A DNA stretch of 64,000 nucleotides, from contig NZ_JACHVC010000001.1 of the NCBI RefSeq assembly GCF_014230145.1, positions 371,002 to 435,001 on the forward strand, in the 5' to 3' direction. The notes under the pieces were generated by a model. It had not been told where the DNA came from and did no database searches. It saw only the letters and a program-made list of their open reading frames with translations. Origin of the DNA: Pelagicoccus albus (GTDB lineage: Bacteria; Verrucomicrobiota; Verrucomicrobiia; Opitutales; Opitutaceae). Made by a program: the position numbers and the translations under genes. Every line of letters begins with the position of its first letter. Position 1 is the first letter of the stretch. Positions 31,252 to 41,400 of this stretch are shown here, piece by piece.

Positions 31252-31286
31252 TGCCGAGCGAAGCCTACCATGAGCTCCACTCGGCA
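31252..31286 (-). terminator. Terminator of the TonB-C protein gene
   Basis: TGCCGAG at 31252-31258 pairs with CTCGGCA at 31280-31286. The minus-strand tail is TTTTTCA. Confidence 0.7.
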
Positions 31287-31314
31287 CCTCCATTGTTAGA
31301 TCCGAGCCGAAATA

Positions 31315-31857
31315 TTAGGATTCAAATTTGAAGCTGATTGTAACGTGGGCCTTTACGTTGTTTCCCGATATCTGAGCGGGGCGAAAAGACCATTTACGCA
31401 TGGTGCTAATAGCCGCTTCCTCGAGCCCTTCGTGGGTTGATTTAGAGACGGTGGCGCGGCTCACTTTGCCGGACTCGTCTAGAATGACGTTGAGGCTTAC
31501 GATTCCATGAAAACCGGGAGCGTTCAATTCGGGTGGTGTAATGGCTGTACGACTACGTACTACCACAGGTTTCTTGTCCCACTTGGAGTAAACTCCGTCG
31601 AACTCTGGATTGGTCTTAGACCATTCGCCAACGGCCGCTGCGCTGGCTGGTTCGAGGCTGGCAATTTCCAGGACGCTAAGCTGCCCATCCTTTGTTTGGA
31701 TGGTGACCTCTCTTTCGTTCGCATAGCTGATGGATCCTTCATAGGTCGTACCGTCGGTAGATACGAGGGTATCGGCTGTTGCGATTCGGAAAGAAGATAG
31801 AGTTAGGATAAGTGTCGCCAAGGCGATCCGGGTGAGCTGTGTTCCCATTTTAGACAT
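31315..31857 (-). CDS. Exported TonB C-terminal-domain protein, 180 aa
   Basis: After a signal sequence ending near IATA comes a small beta domain (TTYEGSISYANEREVTIQTK). A TonB C-terminal domain fills the last roughly 90 residues (GFHGIVSLNVILDESGKVSR and AAISTMRKWSFRPAQ). True TonB needs an uncleaved N-terminal anchor and a Pro-rich spacer; here the N-terminus looks cleavable and no Pro-rich linker is present. It may therefore be a periplasmic TonB-C relative rather than an energy transducer. No exbB or exbD is adjacent. Confidence 0.78.
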   Translation of the reverse strand: MSKMGTQLTRIALATLILTLSSFRIATADTLVSTDGTTYEGSISYANEREVTIQTKDGQLSVLEIASLEPASAAAVGEWSKTNPEFDGVYSKWDKKPVVVRSRTAITPPELNAPGFHGIVSLNVILDESGKVSRATVSKSTHEGLEEAAISTMRKWSFRPAQISGNNVKAHVTISFKFES

Positions 31858-32077
31858 CTTGTTTTTGGATTAAGCGCCGCGGGTATCGCAACGGTTGGGA
31901 TAAGATCGGCTTTCAATTGTAGGACTTAACCGTTCAATCGCCTATTTTACGGGCTTTGTTGTCCGTCTATATACGTATCCAAATATCGAATGAGACTAAT
32001 TCATGGAAAATAGAAAATTGATTAGGCATATGTCTCCAAGCCCCATGGATAGGGGGGGCTTGGAGGCCCTCTGTTGT

Positions 32078-32515
32078 CTATTGAACGAATTTTCGATCGG
32101 CTTCCTTGATTGGCACATCGTTGATACTTGCTTCGCGAATTCTCATTAAGCCGTTCGCGTCGAACTCCCACTGTTCATTTCCGTAGGCTCTATACCATTG
32201 TCCTTCATGATCTCGGTATTCGTATTCAAATTTTACTGATATGCGATTGTCCGAGTAGCTCCAAAGAGTCTTTTTTAGACGGTAGTCGAGCTCGCGGACC
32301 CATTTGTCCTGTAGGAAGTCACGTACTTCTTTTCGTCCGCTTAGGAATCTGTCTCTGTTTCGCCAGATGGTGTCTTCCGTGTAAGCGAGGGAGACCTTTT
32401 CTGGATCTCGAGTATTCCAAGCGTCCTCGGCAGCCTGCACTTTTTTGAGTGCGCTTTCTTTGGTGAACGGTGGCAAGGGGGGACGCGTCGTTTGAGAGAG
32501 TGAGTTTTGGTTCAT
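32078..32515 (-). CDS. NTF2-like protein (DUF1348 type), 145 aa
   Basis: The sequence [21 protein letters not shown], then [20 protein letters not shown] and [18 protein letters not shown], matches the DUF1348 branch of the NTF2/SnoaL cone fold. It is probably a small-molecule binding or detoxification protein; no catalytic residues can be assigned. It is last in a five-gene minus-strand cluster (31 bp behind the flavin-binding protein) with AhpD-like proteins, which suggests redox or xenobiotic stress. Confidence 0.82.
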   Translation of the reverse strand: MNQNSLSQTTRPPLPPFTKESALKKVQAAEDAWNTRDPEKVSLAYTEDTIWRNRDRFLSGRKEVRDFLQDKWVRELDYRLKKTLWSYSDNRISVKFEYEYRDHEGQWYRAYGNEQWEFDANGLMRIREASINDVPIKEADRKFVQ

Positions 32516-32546
32516 AATAGTGATTGGTGTTATTTGTTTTTGGGGC

Positions 32547-33155
32547 TTACTGTTCAGTTGTTTGTTGTGCGTGGAGTTCTTCCTCCAGTTGTTGAATACG
32601 GAGTTTCAGGGCTTTGACAGCTGGGGCTATTTGATCTTCAGTGAAGCGTGGCGAGATGTACTGTGGGCAATTCCAGTCGTAACTGACGACATCTATGACA
32701 ATAAGCCTCTCGACATGCCGATCCTCTGCCTCGTTGGTCCAGGTACCGGATAAGCCGGATGAATCCTCTTTCGCGTGTATCCGAGCGTTGCCGAGAATCT
32801 TAAGTCTGGTGCGGGTGGGATAATCTATGAGAAAGAGGGCGACTTTGTCGTTTTCCCTGAGATTTCCGACACTGAGAAGTTGTCGGTTTCCTTTGCGATC
32901 TGCGAAAGCGATTTGGTTTGGGCTTAGGATTTTAAGAAAACCCACTTCGCCGCCCTTGTGTTGAATATAGGGCCAGCTGTCTTGATTGACGGTTGCCATA
33001 TAGAAGGAATTCCGTTGGGAGATAAATTGGGATTCTCTCTCTGTCAGTGGGTCGATGGGCCTTCCGCGCTCGACGTGGAGGGAGCGACCGTAGTTTTCCC
33101 TTTGCTCTTTCTGAACGGCAGGAGTCAGAGTGATCTCCATGAATTTTTCGGCCAT
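32547..33155 (-). CDS. Pyridoxamine 5'-phosphate oxidase-fold flavin-binding protein, 202 aa
   Basis: The split-barrel PNPOx-like fold is visible: [19 protein letters not shown], then [16 protein letters not shown] and [20 protein letters not shown]. This is the pattern of FMN- or F420-binding proteins of unknown substrate, not PdxH itself. A C-terminal coiled helix ([16 protein letters not shown]) is added. It lies in the AhpD-like/NTF2-like cluster, with 80 bp to the upstream gene. Confidence 0.82.
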   Translation of the reverse strand: MAEKFMEITLTPAVQKEQRENYGRSLHVERGRPIDPLTERESQFISQRNSFYMATVNQDSWPYIQHKGGEVGFLKILSPNQIAFADRKGNRQLLSVGNLRENDKVALFLIDYPTRTRLKILGNARIHAKEDSSGLSGTWTNEAEDRHVERLIVIDVVSYDWNCPQYISPRFTEDQIAPAVKALKLRIQQLEEELHAQQTTEQ

Positions 33156-33235
33156 AGCGTTGCAGAGAATTCGCGGCGGGAGGAAATGAGATCCGCCCGC
33201 CGCCTTGGTTAAGGTTATCCGAAATTATTCGGAGA

Positions 33236-33787
33236 CTATGCTGCTGGGCAGTTTAACTCGCTGACTGCTGGAAACTCTGCGTCGGTCTGGACCAGACGGT
33301 TGAAGTAGTTGGTCAGGATATTCAGCGAAACGTTTAAGACGACTTCAGTCGCTTCTGTGTCGCTGACGCCAGCTGCTTGGATAGCCGATAAGTCCTGGTC
33401 TGATACGGCACCCTTTGTTTCCAGCAAGAGCTTGGCGAGGTCTAGAATGGCTTGCTCCTTGTTATCCGAAGCCGTTCCTCGACGAGCGTCTAGGATCTCT
33501 CCATCGCTGAGCTTTAGCATGCCTCCTATGGCGGTGTGGGCTCGGAGGCAATAGTCGCAACTGTTTGCCTCGGCGTTTTGCAGCGCAATCTTCTCTCTGA
33601 GGCGAGGGGTGAATGTTCCGCTGGATACGGCTACGCTCAGTCCGAGGTATCCTTCCAGGGCTGGTTTGCTGTTGCCGAGGGCTTTGACCATGTTTGGAAC
33701 GAGACCCAGCTTTTGCTTCACAGCTTCGTAAAGGGAGGCGATTTCAGGGGCTGCTTCGTTTGTTTCTACTAGTTTTATTCTGCTCAT
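33236..33787 (-). CDS. AhpD-like carboxymuconolactone decarboxylase-family protein, 183 aa
   Basis: The redox motif is intact: QNAEANSCDYCLRAHTAIG gives CxxC followed by His, as in AhpD-type alkylhydroperoxidases. The helical core around LREKIAL and ILDLAKLLLETKG fits the family. A thiol-dependent peroxide or disulfide reduction role is likely. It shares the cluster with a second relative (34386-34940) that lacks the cysteines. Confidence 0.87.
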   Translation of the reverse strand: MSRIKLVETNEAAPEIASLYEAVKQKLGLVPNMVKALGNSKPALEGYLGLSVAVSSGTFTPRLREKIALQNAEANSCDYCLRAHTAIGGMLKLSDGEILDARRGTASDNKEQAILDLAKLLLETKGAVSDQDLSAIQAAGVSDTEATEVVLNVSLNILTNYFNRLVQTDAEFPAVSELNCPAA

Positions 33788-33887
33788 AATTATTTAGAGT
33801 TTAAGTTGTTTATGTGGAAATGAGAGTTCGGTTGGATTCGTTGTATCGAATATGTGGATAAGGACTCAGATAACGGTTCTGTTGTTT

Positions 33888-34337
33888 TTAGCAGGGCTGT
33901 GACTCTGGTGCTTTGCCAAAGAGTGAGGTGAATCGGCTCTCTGGGTTTAGCATGAAGGCGAGAGGCACCATGTAGGCGTAGTGGCGTACTAAAGTGATGA
34001 TCGGGAGTGCCTTGTTTAGATCCCAACCGGCTATGCCTGCGCCCAAAAGCGGAAGCATAAAGAACCATACAATGAGTACGGTCTGGGCTGTTGTGTAGGC
34101 GAAGGCTCGAAACCACTCGGGTCCGAATAGGGAAGGGCGGAGGGCCGCATAGATTACGGCTAAGGCAATGCCATTTCCGTAATGTACCGGTAGTCCGCCT
34201 AGGAGGCCGAAGCCTAGCTTTTGGCCGATTAGGCCGGGAATATCCCACCAGGTTCCTGTCATAAAGAAGCCAGAAAGGTCGAATAGGATAGTGCCGAGAA
34301 TTCCGGCTATGATGGAGTTGATCCAGTTTATTTTCAT
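33888..34337 (-). CDS. Membrane protein of unknown function, 149 aa
   Basis: Four hydrophobic segments are visible (INSIIAGILGTILFDLSGFF; GNGIALAVIYAAL; AFAYTTAQTVLIVWFFMLPL; ALPIITLVRHYAYMVPLAFM). A small inner-membrane protein is predicted. I do not recognise a named family. It lies between the two AhpD-like genes on the same strand with short gaps, so it is probably cotranscribed and part of the same stress response. Confidence 0.7.
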   Translation of the reverse strand: MKINWINSIIAGILGTILFDLSGFFMTGTWWDIPGLIGQKLGFGLLGGLPVHYGNGIALAVIYAALRPSLFGPEWFRAFAYTTAQTVLIVWFFMLPLLGAGIAGWDLNKALPIITLVRHYAYMVPLAFMLNPESRFTSLFGKAPESQPC

Positions 34338-34385
34338 TATTGTATTTGGTTTTTGGTTATGGTGATGGAGATTCTAGAAAATCTT

Positions 34386-34940
34386 TTAGCCCCGGATTTC
34401 TTTGGCTAGTGGGTGATCTGCCGGGGTGACCGCCAAATTGTTGATCAAGGCGGTGAAGTGGATTCGAGAGACCGCAGCGACTATCTCGATCAATGTCCGT
34501 GGGTCTTCTACGGTGCGTGTGAATTCGCTTAGCTCTTCCTCTGATAGATGCCCGTGTTTGCGGACCAGCTTCTTTGCGAATGCGAGGGCTGCTTCATGAG
34601 CAGGAATATCGGAAGTCCCACATCGGCAGCGTCGAATCTCCTCCTCAGAGATGCCCAGAGATTTCGCCCTGGCGGTGGCAGCGGAGACGTCGTACTCGCT
34701 ACTCATCGACTCGCCGATCGCCAGAAACAATTTGGCTTGGAGCTCTTGCGAAAGACCGCAGCGATCAAGGCTGTTTCCGAATACCAGAAAGGCCTCCAAA
34801 ACCAGAGGAGCGTTAGCTAGGATTTCTATGAAGCTTTTGAGGCTTCTATGTCCCAACAGTAGGCTCTGGAGCTCTAAGCGAAGCGGTGCGGGCAGCGAAT
34901 CGAGTTCGGCGGCTGGAATTCTTGTTTCGTTTTCGAACAT
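34386..34940 (-). CDS. Cysteine-less AhpD/CMD-like protein, 184 aa
   Basis: The helical layout resembles the neighbour at 33236 (LGHRSLKSFIEILANAPLVL, LSQELQAKLFLAIGESMSS, RCGTSDIPAHEAALAFAKKL). At the place of CxxC-H it has SSEYDVSAAT, so the redox cysteines are absent. The only Cys pair (RRCRCG) is elsewhere. It is either an inactive structural or regulatory paralogue or uses another chemistry. It is the first gene of the five-gene cluster; the promoter should lie in 34941-35097. Confidence 0.7.
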   Translation of the reverse strand: MFENETRIPAAELDSLPAPLRLELQSLLLGHRSLKSFIEILANAPLVLEAFLVFGNSLDRCGLSQELQAKLFLAIGESMSSEYDVSAATARAKSLGISEEEIRRCRCGTSDIPAHEAALAFAKKLVRKHGHLSEEELSEFTRTVEDPRTLIEIVAAVSRIHFTALINNLAVTPADHPLAKEIRG

Positions 34941-35097
34941 GCCACCTAATTAACATCGTTCGTGCCACTTAGCCTTTATGTTCTCTAAGTGTCAGATGGA
35001 CAGGTGGATAAAAAAATAGGCCCAAAGTTTGGCTACTCCGATAAACCGCAAACAACGAAATGTCGTTGTGATAGAGCACGAAATATCGTGTACGAAC

Positions 35098-36069
35098 CTA
35101 GCTATCGGAGTCTGTTTGCGGCAGGTAGAGCTGAGAGAGTTCAGTCAAAATGGACTCAAGTTGCCTGAAGTATTCGGCGTCAACTAGCTCGGTCCTTTTT
35201 GTTCTCAATTCATCTAGCTGAACTTCCAGTTTGTCCCTCAGGGACAGTTGCTCGTTCGAAAGCGTAGTTGCTGAAGAAATACGATTTAAGGATGTGCGAC
35301 GAGATGAGAAGCCGTCGGCGTTTTCGGGGTCCAAAGAAGCGACAGGACGCAAACCGTCGAACAAGTCCGCTTGGCTACCGCGAAGGTCGCCATTGTCATC
35401 GATCAAAGCATGCTCCGTCGTGAGCCGGCCTGCTTCGAAATAGAAGGACTCGACGTTTTGAGTGGCGGTAACGAATGCTTCCAGCAAGGAAATCTCCCCG
35501 TCTAGATCGAGGTCGCTGCGAGTGTCTTTTATTGCCTCTGCAAATAATGCTCCGAAGCGTGCATAGTTGCCCTCGCTGCCGCTGCGAGTGGCGGTTATGA
35601 TTATGCGGTTTTTTCCCGAAAGGCTCGGAATAAAGGGGGCGCTGGCGGAGCCACCGTGCACGAAAACCAATTTCCCCGAAAAATCGGCGAAGGCTTCGGC
35701 AAACTCGTGATTGTTCAAATCGGGGCCGATCAGGTTCAGTTTTGCGGCGGATTTTGAATGGGTACCATGCCCGAGATAAACGATCCAAAGTTCTGGAGAC
35801 TTCTTATGCTCCGAAACCCAATTTAAAACTAGATCCGCAGGATCGATTTCTTGTTTTGGTTCTTGGATACGAGTAGCTTGAAAGCCGGCCTGCTCAGCTA
35901 ATTCTATCCAAATGTCTCCAGCCGTCTCAAAATGTTCTTGGTAGCTCTCGTCCCCAGACGCTCCTTGAATTAGCAGAAGCTCCTGAGAACTAAGATTGCA
36001 CGCCGCTAAACTACCGAAGAGTAGCGTTAGCCCAAGACCCTTTCTGATTCCTCCTGGAAGCTTTTTCAT
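35098..36069 (-). CDS. Caspase-like (C13/C14-type fold) pseudo-enzyme, lipoprotein-like, 323 aa
   Basis: The ATG at 36069 overlaps the stop of the upstream gene (TGATG) and gives a lipoprotein signal (LTLLFGSLAAC). The fold has LWIVYLGHGTHS (the His of a caspase-like dyad), but where the Cys should stand it reads LVFVHGGSASAPFI. ITATRSGSEGNYARFG follows, as in this family. The catalytic Cys is absent, so peptidase activity is unlikely. The C-terminus is a helical segment. It is the last gene of the MoxR operon. Confidence 0.75.
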   Translation of the reverse strand: MKKLPGGIRKGLGLTLLFGSLAACNLSSQELLLIQGASGDESYQEHFETAGDIWIELAEQAGFQATRIQEPKQEIDPADLVLNWVSEHKKSPELWIVYLGHGTHSKSAAKLNLIGPDLNNHEFAEAFADFSGKLVFVHGGSASAPFIPSLSGKNRIIITATRSGSEGNYARFGALFAEAIKDTRSDLDLDGEISLLEAFVTATQNVESFYFEAGRLTTEHALIDDNGDLRGSQADLFDGLRPVASLDPENADGFSSRRTSLNRISSATTLSNEQLSLRDKLEVQLDELRTKRTELVDAEYFRQLESILTELSQLYLPQTDSDS

Positions 36070-38432
36070 CACGCAAGGCCTCTCTTTCTTCTGATCAGCC
36101 ATTCGGCTAAGAGAGCCGCAAGCGCAGCGAGGAAAAACAAGTTGTTGTGCCAGATTGGCTGGAAGACGGTTTCGGAAGCGGGCGCAGGACGGGACTGAAT
36201 CAGGGAGTTAAGCTTTGCTAGGTCCGACAAACTTAGGGTCTGTCCACCAGTCGCAGCGGCTATCCGTTCCATTTCAGCCCGATTAGGGGAGATTGAAGAA
36301 AACTCTTGAGACAAGGCATCAATGGTCCACCCCGTTTCCGCTCGTCCCGCAGGGGTCCCGGAATTTTCTTCCACCAAAACCTCGGCAAGATAGGCGCCAT
36401 CATCCAGCTGCGGTAGTTCTGACTGAAAGTGTCCAGGGTTGTCGGATACAGGTTGCATATCCAGCTCGATCAAGGTTTCCGGTCCCATATCTGGTTGAGT
36501 GGCAGAGGCGACTCTTGTTACGCTTAGTCGAGCCTTACTCGCTGAGAGCTTTTGATAGCTTGGATTCAGAGCACGGGCTTGCAGAATCGTCGCTCCTGTA
36601 TCGGTTATGCTTGCTGAGAGGCTAATGCGTTGGGGATTGTCTTTGACGAGCCAACGGGAAATTTGACGCCAAAACTGGGCTAGGTCCTCTTGGGAATCCG
36701 TGTCTTGCATTCCCCAGCGCCAGAGATCGCCTACTGCTAAGCTCGCTACGCGACCGGATCCGAAGTTCCGAACCAGCAGGGCAGGGCGTTGTTCGCCTCC
36801 TGCTTCCGTTACGGTTGCGAGCTGCCGGGCCCCTGGTTTGATACGGCCTAGCGTATTGTAGACGCGGAACAAGGGCATATTTGAAATTCGATTGCGTTCA
36901 TCCATCTCCATATCGCGGATACGCATCCACGGCTCGACCCAACCCTCTCGACTCAAATCCCAGCTCGCAGGACGGTCAAACACCGTATGATCGAAAGCGC
37001 TATCCGCATAGAAGGGAAGCAGGGACGACAAAGGCGAATCCTGATATCCGCCGTCCTCGAAACTGTTCACGCCACCCAGCATGAGAAGCCCGCCACCTCG
37101 CTGTCTGACGAAATCACGCAGAAGGGATAGTTGGTTATACGTGAAAAACTCAGATTCCACATCATCCAAGATGACGGCATCGTACTCGAACAAGGTCTCA
37201 GCGGTATTGGGGAATCCACCACGCAGCTCGTTTTCGTCACGTGTATTCATGCGAATGAGAACGGCTTCGTCGTAGCGTTCGTTTTCATCCTCCCGACCGA
37301 AGCCGCGATAGAGCGAGTTGCTCTGTTCGCCTGCTCTGCTTTTGAACTCGAATTTTGGTTCCTTGCTGGCAACGCGCAAAAGGCCAACCATGTCCAGCTG
37401 CGGGTCCTGCTGTAGAGAGCGGTTCAAAAACTTGTATTCCCAATTCGGGCGGCCGGTAAGGTAGAGGATTCTGTAGTTTTCCTTACCGCGGTTGGCGACT
37501 AGTAGTTTGCCGTTGTTGGCTGAGGTCGCTTCCTCGGGCGTGGGAACCTCAGAGTCTGTAAGGATGCGACTCGTTAGTTGGTAAAACTCGATACCTCCAC
37601 CGGTTGCTGGCCAATCGATATTTATAGGACTAGATTGCGTATCTTCGGAGATTTGTACCTCTCGACTCTCCATGATCCGTCTGCGGTCGGTGGAGCTTTG
37701 GGGCAAACTTGCCAGCTCGACAACGGTCCTACTTGATCGTAGCTCTGTCGCTTGCAACCGCGCCTCCAACTCCAAAGGCGCGTCGCCGAAGGGAGAAATG
37801 CGTATAGACGCATCCTGTAACGAAAGATCGGGTACGGCGTTCTCGCTTCCGATTACCACGGGAAAGATTGGCGGTAGTTGGGCGAGTTCTAGGTCGGAGA
37901 GCCTCGTATCCGTGGCATTTCCGTCGGTAAAGACAACGACACCAGCGAGAGGCTGAGACGCTAAGCGGTCGCTTAGGGCGGTGATGGCTGTTGATAGATT
38001 GCTGCTTTGCCCAGCAAAGGAAAGGCTGTCGAAATTTGACACACGCTGGAGGGAGCGAGAAAAGCGGTACGAACGGAGCTGATACTCGTCTTCCAGCAAT
38101 GCTCTCCAGGCACTCTCTCGCCCCTGCAGGACTTGCCGAGCATGTTCTCCTCTATCGAGGATTTCGCTTTGGTCTTTTATCCTCATGCCACTGCTATCGT
38201 CGGCAAGAAGGGCGATGACGTTTTGGCCTTGGATGGGGCGGTCGACGGAACGTTGCGGATTCGCCAAGGCTAGGATGAGCAAGGCAATGGCGATGGCCCT
38301 CAAACCGATTGCTAGAAAACTTGGCCGTGAGCTTGTTCTCCATGAACGCCATGATGCGAAAACCAGCATCGCTGCTATAGCGACGAGAACGAACCAGGGA
38401 GTTTGCGTTTGAAAGACCATGAAGTTAATCAA
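36069..38432 (-). CDS. Membrane protein with vWA/glutamine-amidotransferase-like region, 787 aa
   Basis: Two N-terminal helices (TPWFVLVAIAAMLVFASW; IGLRAIAIALLILALANP) precede a vWA-like domain (VIALLADDSSGMRI) whose MIDAS motif DDSSG is non-standard. A GATase1-like domain follows (YDAVILDDVESEFFT ... RQRGGGLLMLGGVNSF), then a beta sandwich and a C-terminal helix (LFFLAALAALLAEWLIRRKR). This architecture is recurrent in MoxR operons of planctomycetes and verrucomicrobia. It overlaps the upstream gene by 4 bp and the downstream gene by 1 bp. Confidence 0.83.
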   Translation of the reverse strand: MINFMVFQTQTPWFVLVAIAAMLVFASWRSWRTSSRPSFLAIGLRAIAIALLILALANPQRSVDRPIQGQNVIALLADDSSGMRIKDQSEILDRGEHARQVLQGRESAWRALLEDEYQLRSYRFSRSLQRVSNFDSLSFAGQSSNLSTAITALSDRLASQPLAGVVVFTDGNATDTRLSDLELAQLPPIFPVVIGSENAVPDLSLQDASIRISPFGDAPLELEARLQATELRSSRTVVELASLPQSSTDRRRIMESREVQISEDTQSSPINIDWPATGGGIEFYQLTSRILTDSEVPTPEEATSANNGKLLVANRGKENYRILYLTGRPNWEYKFLNRSLQQDPQLDMVGLLRVASKEPKFEFKSRAGEQSNSLYRGFGREDENERYDEAVLIRMNTRDENELRGGFPNTAETLFEYDAVILDDVESEFFTYNQLSLLRDFVRQRGGGLLMLGGVNSFEDGGYQDSPLSSLLPFYADSAFDHTVFDRPASWDLSREGWVEPWMRIRDMEMDERNRISNMPLFRVYNTLGRIKPGARQLATVTEAGGEQRPALLVRNFGSGRVASLAVGDLWRWGMQDTDSQEDLAQFWRQISRWLVKDNPQRISLSASITDTGATILQARALNPSYQKLSASKARLSVTRVASATQPDMGPETLIELDMQPVSDNPGHFQSELPQLDDGAYLAEVLVEENSGTPAGRAETGWTIDALSQEFSSISPNRAEMERIAAATGGQTLSLSDLAKLNSLIQSRPAPASETVFQPIWHNNLFFLAALAALLAEWLIRRKRGLA

Positions 38433-41400
38433 TCGTCACCAAGGGACTCATAGTAGCGGCGGACGAAGCTTTCGTAGGCCTCAGGCACCGGGTCGGAATC
38501 AACTGGCTGCAGCGTATCCGGATTCTCGATTCGATTTAGCTCTGATCTAAGCCACGCACTCGCCTCGTTTAGCGGTGTTGCGATCCCATTCTCCACCATG
38601 TCCCACTGGGGAAGTTCACCATGTCTTTTGAAATCCCTTCGGGCGTCTTCCGCACGTTCGCGAGCCTCCTCGATACGAGAACGAATCTGCGGTTCTTCGA
38701 TCAGGGCCTCGACAGTACTCAGGCGCTCGATCCACTCGTCAAAGCCACCGCCGGTAATCGGACCACCCCCAGTAGCTCCGCCGAATTCAGAGAAGGCTTG
38801 CCGAAGCTGATCCTCAAGGCTTCCGCTAGAGCTTTCTTCTGCGGGCGAAGCGGATTCAGAGTTGGCTGAGGTCGGAGCTCCTGATGGAGAACGTTCTTCG
38901 CTTCCACCCGAGCTTCTTCGTTCTGAATCGAGTTGCTCCTGAAGATCTTCCAGCTCTTCTTCTGCGAAGGCTAACTCCGCGCTCTCATTGCCCAAAATAC
39001 TTCCAGCCGCTTGCGCGACGCGATCGCTCAGCTCCTGTAGATCTTCCGTAAGTCTACTTTGGCCGGTGTTGGCGTCGCTGAGGAATCCTTGGCGTAAGAG
39101 CTGGCTGCTTTGATTATACCGCTCTTCAAATTCTGCTCCACTGCTGTCCCTAAGAAGCTGATACAAATCCCGATAGAGCCCAGGCTCTACGGCTTCTGAT
39201 CCTTCGGCGACCTCCTGTATTTGCTGAAGGAAACTTTCTAGGTCTTCCGATTGTTGATCGATCTCGTCGGCAAGGGCTTCGCGTTGGCTGCGATCGTCAA
39301 GGCTTCTTCCGAATTCCTCTTCGAAATTTTCTATGTCTTGCTGAAGACGTTCCTGGTTTTCCGCCAAGTCCCGTGCTTGGCGTCTCGCCTCCCGCATAGC
39401 CTCCGAGAATGCGCTAGAGTTGCGTTTTCTCATCTGTTCCTTGCTCTGCTCAAGGGTTTCTCGGGCACGACTGCCGGAAGCGAGGGCTTGTGACACTTGG
39501 CCCTCCTGCAGTTGATCAGCTGACTGCTGCATACGCTCGCGGGCCTCTTGTAATTGCTCGCGGGTTTCACGTGAGCCTTCGCGGTTGGCGGCCTGCTGAA
39601 TTGCCTCGTCGGCATTTTGCATCAACTGCCTTTGCTCTTCCTCGAGCCGCTTAAGCTCTCTCTCAGCCTCGCGACGCTCCTCTTCCGTTTTGGCATTGGC
39701 GATGGCGGCTTGCATCTCCTGCAACCGATCGTTGAGGTCGTCTTGGCGTCGGGAGAGTTCGTTGAGCTTAGCGATCAGTTCTAGGTTTTGACGTTCCTCC
39801 GGTGAGGATAGGGCTTGGGCCTGAGTCGACGTCTCGTAGCGGCTATCTTCCTGGCGGAAGTCAAGCTCGTCGATTTGTCGTTGATTACTGGATGCGGACC
39901 TGCCACTTCCTCCGCCCTGGTTTTGAGAACGAGAGACCGCGAATTCGCTATCGTTTAGCTTCAAAAGCTCCTGATAGGCGGATTGGGCGTCAGACCATGC
40001 TGCCGGTAGCGGACCGAGGGTTGTTTCGTCAATAGCTTGAACGAGGCTAACTTCGACACCTTCCATGAAACGCAAAGCCTCTCGCGCAGCCTCCACGGCA
40101 GCTGGCTTTTCCAGCATTTGCTGGATCTGTTGGAGTTCCGTGTAGGCTTCGAATTGAGATTGCTGGATGGTATTTAGATTCTCAGTAGCCGATGCAGGAC
40201 TTGGCTCGTCGTTTTTGATACGGAAGAGAGAAATGGTTATGCGTCTTTGCTTTTCCAAAAGATCTAAACCTTGGCCCGCGGCCTGGCCTTGCTGAGTGCC
40301 TCCTTGGTCCTGCTCTCGAAAGATTTCGTCGAAGGGACGAACTTCCGCAAAGAATAGGTCACCGGTCGTACGGCGAACGGATCCGTCTGGAGCGAAGTCG
40401 TCTGCCCAGAGATACCAACTGAAGGAGTCTCGGGGAGCGGCGTTGCGAGCTTCCAAGGACACGTCGAAACTTAGGTCGGCTTTTAATTCTTTGGAAGTTT
40501 GTCCCGCGGTTTTTAGAGATTGCTCGGAAGATTCATCACCCGAGAATGCGAAGCCAATTCCGTAGTCGAGTAGGCCAAAGTCATCGCTAGCCAATCCGGA
40601 GAATTGGATTTCCTGCAGTGCGGTGAAGCGTTGGTCGCCTTGGGGAGTATCCACTATCAATGACGGCCTTTTGTTTGGGATAGCTTCGATACGAATTTTG
40701 GGAGGGATTGCATTCTTGCGGTTTTCAAGGTCAATCAATCGCAAGGAATAGTTGGCACTTTTGCGTATGTTATCGGACAATACAAATTGAGTTGCAGCGT
40801 TGTTTGTCGGTCGGAGATCTATTTGGTTCCCATTATCATCCTCAAGATAGGCTTCGCGAATGGCTTTGTTCGTAGCGAAGCGATACTCTAGATGGGTTCC
40901 CTCAATGGCGGAAACTCGTAAGGTATCCTCGATTGAGCGGTCTTGCCAGCCAGTATACTCCGGGTAGTCTAGGCTAACGTCGGCTCGGACGAGGGTAGGC
41001 AGGTCGAACACCTCAATTTGGTAGCTCTCGCTAGATTGGTCGGCGTATGCAATGCGGTAAGAAACCGGTTCCGAAACGGAGGTCAAGGTGTATGCAAATA
41101 CTGGATCCGACAGGCTCTTTGCCATTTTCAGGCTAGTGGTCTCTCCCGACGACTCCGTCAGTTCCAGCCTTGCTTCCGTAGGGGCAGTTCCAGTGAAGCG
41201 AGCAATCAAAACTTGGGATGAACCCCGTTCTATTTCCACATCGCCAGGCTCTACGCTTAGGCTCGTATCCGCTAACGATTCTTGTGGCACACCCTGAATC
41301 TGAATCTGAATCTGATTTTCGGTGGCTAAGTAAGTTGCCAGCATGACAAGAAGGTAAATTCCTAGAGAGCCCAGATATTGGATACGGGATATGAGCAGCT

